A stretch of DNA of 25,553 nt from an uncultured Lachnospiraceae bacterium. GTDB lineage: Bacteria > Bacillota > Clostridia > Lachnospirales > Lachnospiraceae. The number at the start of each line of letters is the position of its first letter. The stretch's first letter is position 1. A program made the position numbers and the translations under genes. This document shows positions 21,370 through 25,553 of the stretch, one piece after another. The stretch covers positions 10,506 to 36,058 of the forward strand of contig CAPQSW010000036.1 of NCBI GenBank assembly GCA_948688495.1, given 5' to 3'. The notes under the pieces were generated by a model that saw only the letters and a list, made by a program, of their open reading frames with translations, was not told the origin of the DNA and did no database searches.

Positions 21370-23139
21370 TTATAAAAATCTTTTCCTCATATCTTCCATA
21401 TTCTTCTTATCTGCAATTAGTTTCTGCAGCCCTTCCATATCCGTTGGATCTAAATGTTTCGAACGATAATTGATACTGTTTTCCTTCAAGCGCAGAATTG
21501 TCTCCCACAATGCCTTCTCTTTCTCTGCCGGGGTAACAATTTCCTCCAGCCTGGCATTGAACAGCGCGGCTATCTCCCGTTGCTTATCTTCCTCCGTAAA
21601 CATACTGATAATCCCGGCGGGATTGAGTTCCCCTTCCTGATACTGGGAAAAAACTATCTCTGCTGCCTGCCGGTACAAATCTTCCGTGAAATCTTCCGGT
21701 CCAAGAAATGAGCTTATCTTGGAAAAAAGCTCCGGTTCTTCAATCAGCCATGTGAGCATCAGTTTCTGGGACTGCCTCATGCCATCCTCTTTCTTTTTTT
21801 TCTCACGGATTCCTGATTTGAAGCTCCTGCTTTCTCTGGTAAGTCCAGCCCTTGTTCCCTGATGGACAACTAATTTGCGCAGATTTGCAAATCCAATCTG
21901 ATATTTCCTGGCTACTGCCTCTATATAATTATCTCTTTCCAATTCCTCCTCAAATTCCAGTATTTTTTTGGCAACTGCACTGTAAAAGGCCGTCTTGCCT
22001 TCCGGGTCACCCAAATCATACTCCTGCTCTAAAACCTCTATCTCAAACAGAAAGCTGTTTTGTGCTTCCTCTATCCGCTTCCTATAAGCATCCGCACCTT
22101 CTGCCTTCATAAATTCATCCGGATCTTTATAGGGAGCCATCCTTACAACCTTAGCAGTAATCCCCGCCTCCTTTAAAATAGGAATGGCCCGCAATGCCGC
22201 CCGGATTCCTGCGCCATCACTGTCAAATGTACAGTAGACTTCTTTCGTGTAACGTTTTAAAAGATTAGCATGTCCTGCAGTAAATGCTGTCCCCAAAGAT
22301 GCAACCGCATTATCAAACCCCGCCTGTTGCAGCGCAATGACATCCATATACCCTTCACATAACAGAATAAAATGCTGTCTCGTACTCCTCGCAAAATTGA
22401 GCCCGTACAGATTCCTGCTCTTGTCAAAAATTATAGTCTCTGGAGAATTTAAATATTTGGGTTCTCCCTCCCCCATGACACGCCCCCCAAAGCCGATTAC
22501 CCGGTTATTAACATCCATAATGGGAAACATCACACGATTCCAAAACTTATCATACCCTCCCCGCTGTTCATCAATCGTAACGAGGCCGGAATCCTTCAGC
22601 AGTTCATCCTCATATCCCTGTTTTCTGAGATATTTATATAAATCATCACTGAATTTATTGGCATATCCCAATCCAAACTTCTTCAATATTTCCAGACTCA
22701 GTCCGCGCCTCTCAAAATACTGCATCCCCTTCTTTCCCTGCTCCATTCTGAGCTGGGCATAGAAATATTTTGCTGCTGTCTTATTTACCTCTAAGACCCT
22801 TGCGCGCTTGTCCGCTTCCTTGCGCGCCTTTCCTGACATTTCCTGCTCGGGAAGTTCAATTCCAACTCTCTTTGCAAGCACCTGCAGCGCTTCCTGAAAT
22901 GTATAATTCTCATACTGCATCAAAAAAGTAATTACATTCCCCCCCGCCCCACATCCAAAACAATAATACATCTGCTTATTCTGGCTTACGGAAAATGAGG
23001 GCGTCTTCTCATTATGAAAAGGACAGAGTCCAAAATGGGTGCTGCCCTTTTTCTGCAAACGCACATAATCAGAAATTACATTTACAATATCATTGGCGGA
23101 ACGGACTTCTTCAATAAGCTCATCAGAATAATACGGCAT
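21370..23139 (-). CDS. dnaG: DNA primase
   Basis: 589 residues from the ATG at 23139, with AAAGGAG 5 nt upstream; a reading 27 nt longer would overlap dgt. The CHC2 zinc finger has C39, H42, C60 and C63 (CPFH and CFGC). The catalytic core has the TOPRIM motifs LLCEGYMDVIALQQAG with the catalytic Glu and TFDSDGAG. The C-terminal ~440-589 is the helicase-interaction domain, which in the family binds DnaB. It makes RNA primers for lagging-strand synthesis. It lies 11 nt after dgt and before rpoD. Confidence 0.97.
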   Translation of the reverse strand: MPYYSDELIEEVRSANDIVNVISDYVRLQKKGSTHFGLCPFHNEKTPSFSVSQNKQMYYCFGCGAGGNVITFLMQYENYTFQEALQVLAKRVGIELPEQEMSGKARKEADKRARVLEVNKTAAKYFYAQLRMEQGKKGMQYFERRGLSLEILKKFGLGYANKFSDDLYKYLRKQGYEDELLKDSGLVTIDEQRGGYDKFWNRVMFPIMDVNNRVIGFGGRVMGEGEPKYLNSPETIIFDKSRNLYGLNFARSTRQHFILLCEGYMDVIALQQAGFDNAVASLGTAFTAGHANLLKRYTKEVYCTFDSDGAGIRAALRAIPILKEAGITAKVVRMAPYKDPDEFMKAEGADAYRKRIEEAQNSFLFEIEVLEQEYDLGDPEGKTAFYSAVAKKILEFEEELERDNYIEAVARKYQIGFANLRKLVVHQGTRAGLTRESRSFKSGIREKKKKEDGMRQSQKLMLTWLIEEPELFSKISSFLGPEDFTEDLYRQAAEIVFSQYQEGELNPAGIISMFTEEDKQREIAALFNARLEEIVTPAEKEKALWETILRLKENSINYRSKHLDPTDMEGLQKLIADKKNMEDMRKRFL

Positions 23140-23150
23140 CTTTGCTCCTT

Positions 23151-24158
23151 TCAATTCACCTGCCATGCCTTAGGCATAAAATATTCTTCAAACTTAGCAA
23201 TCGCATACTGATCGGTCATGCCTGCAATGTAATCACAGACAACTCGTTCCCTGCCATGCCCCTGTTCCATCATCTGAAAACACCATGTCGGCAGCTTATC
23301 CATGTTCTGTATGTAATATTGAAACAGCCAGACAAGCAGCCCTTCCGCCCGTTCTTCCTCTGCTTTTGCCACAGGATTGCGGTATACCTTCTCAAACATA
23401 AATGTACGCAGTTCGCGCATTGCCATCTCAACATCCTTCGACATACAGATATCATTCTTCTCTAAACTATGAGTAATTATATTATGAATCAGATTGTCCA
23501 GGCGTTCTCTGGTCGTCATTCCTAAGACTTCCCTGTATTCCATCGGAATATCCTCCTCAGACAGTACGCGTGCCCGGATAGCATCATCTATATCATGATT
23601 AATATACGCAATCTTATCCGAAAGGCGGACAATCTTCCCTTCTAACGTGGAGGGCATCCGGCTGGTCTGATGATTTAAAATGCCATCCCGGACCTCCCAG
23701 GTCAGATTCAAACCCTCGCCGTTTTTTTCCAGCTTTTCTACAATCCGTACACTCTGCTCATTGTGCCGAAACCCACCCTCACAAATGTTATTCAAAACCC
23801 TCTCGCCTGCATGGCCAAAAGGCGTATGCCCCAGATCATGGCCAAGTGCAATCGCTTCCACCAGATCTTCGTTCAACCGAAGCGCCTTGGCAATCGTTCG
23901 TGCATTTTGTGAAACCTCCAGCGTATGGGTCAGTCTGGTGCGGTAATGATCCCCCCTTGGTGTTAAAAATACCTGCGTCTTATGCTTCAGGCGGCGGAAA
24001 GACTTACAATGCAAAATCCTGTCGCGGTCCCGCTGAAACACTGGCCGGATGTCGCATTGCGATTCCTCTCTGTCACGCCCTTTGGATTTCTCGCTTAATG
24101 TCGCAAAGGGGCTTAAATAGGTTCGTTCCAACCTCTCTATATCCTCTCTTATGAGCAA
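23151..24158 (-). CDS. dgt: dGTP triphosphohydrolase-like HD protein
   Basis: 335 residues. It starts at TTG: an in-frame TGA lies three codons upstream and the next ATG is far inside the conserved core, so no other start works; GAGGTG is 7 nt before it. The HD metal site is HTLEVSQ (H78) with GHDLGHTPFGHAGE (H107, D108) and a later Asp in LSDKIAYINHDIDD. The RDRDRILHCKSFRRLKHKTQ segment and the DHYRTRLTH segment are dGTPase signatures. It cleaves dGTP to deoxyguanosine and triphosphate, or other dNTPs in related members, limiting dNTP pools. Position directly before dnaG is conserved in many Clostridia. Confidence 0.93.
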   Translation of the reverse strand: MLIREDIERLERTYLSPFATLSEKSKGRDREESQCDIRPVFQRDRDRILHCKSFRRLKHKTQVFLTPRGDHYRTRLTHTLEVSQNARTIAKALRLNEDLVEAIALGHDLGHTPFGHAGERVLNNICEGGFRHNEQSVRIVEKLEKNGEGLNLTWEVRDGILNHQTSRMPSTLEGKIVRLSDKIAYINHDIDDAIRARVLSEEDIPMEYREVLGMTTRERLDNLIHNIITHSLEKNDICMSKDVEMAMRELRTFMFEKVYRNPVAKAEEERAEGLLVWLFQYYIQNMDKLPTWCFQMMEQGHGRERVVCDYIAGMTDQYAIAKFEEYFMPKAWQVN

Positions 24159-24244
24159 TCCCCATCACCTCTAAATGATATATTCCGCATAAATCTTTCA
24201 TTTCCTTTATTTTTTCTTCAAAATCCGCAAAATCTTACACACCC

Positions 24245-25423
24245 CTAATATTTACCCTTCCATTTGGAAATTACCTTTGCCATATGATAGACTGGCGTCT
24301 CCATATGTTTTTTGACCTGTTCTAACTCCTTACGGATAGAAATTCCCTGCGGACAATGCTGCTCACATTTCCCGCATTTCAAACATTTGGACGCATTACT
24401 CACATTCATCCGCAATGTTGTACACATCAGATAAGCCTTCATCCCCTGATACCAGCTATCCGTGTATCTTGTATTATATGCCGCAAAACAACTGGGTATA
24501 TCCACTCCCGCCGGACAGGGCATGCAATAACCGCATCCAGTACAGGCTACTTTCATACACCGGTTAATTTCTGTTCTGACCTTCTCAATGACTTCCATAT
24601 CACATTCTGTCATGCATCCTGCTTCCGCTTCCCCCGCAATTCTTACATTTTCTTCTACCTGCCTTATATCATTCATGCCGGAAAGCACCACCGTCACCTC
24701 AGGCTGATTCCACAACCAACGCAGCCCCCACTCTGCCGGACTTCGTCTTGGTTCTTCCTTTTCTAACAGTTTCACTGCGCCTTTCGGAAGCCCCTGTACC
24801 AGACGCCCTCCTCGAAGCGGCTCCATAATAATGACCGGCAGTCCCTTTTCATGGGCATATGCAAGCCCGCGTCTTCCCGCCTGGGAATGTTCATCCATAT
24901 AATTATATTGAATCTGGCAGAAGTCCCAATCATAAGCATCAAGAATCTTCTTAAAATTTTCTGTGCCGCCATGGAAAGAAAATCCAATGTTTTCTATCTG
25001 CCCCTTTGCCTTCTTCTCCTCAATCCATTCCTTTATGCCAAACTCCTGCAGCCGCTCCCAGGTAGCAACATCGTTAAGCATATGCATCAGGTAATATTCC
25101 ACATGGTCCGTCTGCAGCCGTTCTAGCTCCTCCGCAAAATACCGTTCCATATCTCCCCTTTTCTTTATGTAATAATGTGGGAGTTTTGTAGCAATTTTGA
25201 CTTTATCACGATAGCCCTTTGCAAGAAATCTGCCCAGACACGCCTCGCTTCCCCCATAGGTATATGCCGTATCAAAGTAATTGACGCCATGATCGATTGC
25301 CGCCTTCATCTGTTCTTCTGCCTTTTCCTGGTCAATGGCTGTACCCTTCCTGGGAAAACGCAGACAGCCATATCCCAAAATAGAGAGTTTGTCCTGATTG
25401 ACAGGATTTGACCTGTATAGCAT
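24245..25423 (-). CDS. Aldo/keto reductase with C-terminal ferredoxin-type Fe-S domain
   Basis: 392 residues from the ATG at 25423 (AAGGAGG 7 nt upstream); a longer in-frame reading runs through the terminator and tRNA. Residues ~1-270 are an aldo/keto reductase barrel (ILGYGCLRFPRKG, the active-site FDTAYTYGGSE with the catalytic Tyr, then IGFSFHGG, IQYNYMDEHSQAG). Residues ~290-375 hold two Cys groups: CTGCGYCMPCPAGVDIP and, after ~40 residues, CLKCGKCEQHCPQGIS, predicting one or two [4Fe-4S] clusters. Relatives are annotated as 4Fe-4S aldo/keto reductases; the substrate is unknown. A possible promoter TTGCAA-N18-TATAAG (25484-25455) overlaps the tRNA terminator. Confidence 0.92.
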   Translation of the reverse strand: MLYRSNPVNQDKLSILGYGCLRFPRKGTAIDQEKAEEQMKAAIDHGVNYFDTAYTYGGSEACLGRFLAKGYRDKVKIATKLPHYYIKKRGDMERYFAEELERLQTDHVEYYLMHMLNDVATWERLQEFGIKEWIEEKKAKGQIENIGFSFHGGTENFKKILDAYDWDFCQIQYNYMDEHSQAGRRGLAYAHEKGLPVIIMEPLRGGRLVQGLPKGAVKLLEKEEPRRSPAEWGLRWLWNQPEVTVVLSGMNDIRQVEENVRIAGEAEAGCMTECDMEVIEKVRTEINRCMKVACTGCGYCMPCPAGVDIPSCFAAYNTRYTDSWYQGMKAYLMCTTLRMNVSNASKCLKCGKCEQHCPQGISIRKELEQVKKHMETPVYHMAKVISKWKGKY

Positions 25424-25462
25424 TTGATATCCTCCTTTTTTATCGCACACTTTTCTTATAAG

Positions 25463-25492
25463 AAAAAAGCTGTTGCTATTGCAACAGCTTTT
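25463..25492 (-). terminator. Rho-independent terminator after the tRNA
   Basis: AAAAGCTGTTGC-AATA-GCAACAGCTTTT, a 12-bp perfect stem with a 4-nt loop, followed on the minus strand by further T (TTCTT). It begins 8 nt after the tRNA 3' end. Confidence 0.9.
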
Positions 25493-25499
25493 CGCTTCA

Positions 25500-25553
25500 T
25501 GCAGGAGATGGGACTTGAACCCACACGATATTGCTACCACAGGCACCTGAAGC
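25500..25553 (-). tRNA. tRNA-Leu(CAG), 5' part outside window
   Basis: The minus strand gives the anticodon loop TTCAGGT with anticodon CAG and the stem GCCTG, a long variable arm that folds as GGTA-GCAA-TATC (a class II feature), the T arm GTGGG-TTCAAGT-CCCAT, and acceptor strand CTCCTGC with discriminator A at 25500. Leucine fits the class II arm, the A73 and the anticodon. No CCA is encoded (the next bases are TGA). The acceptor 5' strand, D arm and most of the anticodon 5' stem are cut off by the window edge. Confidence 0.9.

Overview
The window looks like chromosome of a low-to-mid G+C Gram-positive anaerobe of class Clostridia, most likely family Lachnospiraceae. This rests on the dgt-dnaG-rpoD-trmK-nif3-uridine kinase gene order, the long acidic stretch in the sigma factor, the fused TGS-uridine kinase, the pyrBI pair with a zinc-binding regulatory subunit, the RNase P RNA and strong AGGAGG ribosome binding sites. 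The genus cannot be fixed from the sequence alone.

Layout. (1) Positions 1-10851, minus strand: a compact Tad/type IV-like pilus or secretion locus. A predicted promoter at 10823-10851 precedes a structured leader, a 53-residue pilin-like peptide, a TadA-type ATPase, a fused TadB/TadC-type membrane protein, a DUF4320-like protein, two further pilin-like micro-proteins (35 and 46 residues, found by reading the gaps), two single-pass membrane proteins, a 1290-residue secreted InlB B-repeat protein and, with its own predicted promoter, a BspA-type leucine-rich-repeat surface protein that runs off the left edge. (2) 10881-13406: an mrp/apbC Fe-S carrier ATPase and an upstream lipoprotein with a near-consensus promoter, a divergent small membrane protein with no visible ribosome binding site, and a PH-like domain protein. 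(3) 13475-15031: pyrBI on the plus strand with a strong promoter and a 13-bp leader hairpin. (4) 15065-16829: a zinc-ribbon membrane protein, the RNase P RNA (rnpB) and an AraC-family regulator, all on the minus strand; the regulator's 3' end overlaps the 5' end of rnpB. (5) 16869-24158: the macromolecular synthesis cluster, dgt, dnaG, rpoD, trmK, a nif3-like gene and a TGS/uridine kinase, all on the minus strand with short gaps. (6) 24245-25553: a ferredoxin-containing aldo/keto reductase, a strong terminator and the 3' two thirds of a tRNA-Leu(CAG).

The main system of interest is region 1. It has one ATPase and one fused platform protein, but within the window no outer-membrane secretin, no TadZ and no prepilin peptidase. 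It has three tiny hydrophobic proteins sharing the N-terminal pattern M-[KR]-x-[VI]-[FI]-E-E-[YF]-[GS], which resembles the mature end of Flp pilins but lacks the leader and cleavage glycine. It also carries two large surface proteins in the same direction. I infer a minimal Gram-positive Tad-like machine that assembles leaderless micro-pilins and helps display or export adhesins. Structured RNA elements (a hairpin at the predicted 5' end, a 36-bp tandem repeat after the pilin gene, paired hairpins after the platform gene) suggest differential expression of the pilin relative to the machinery.
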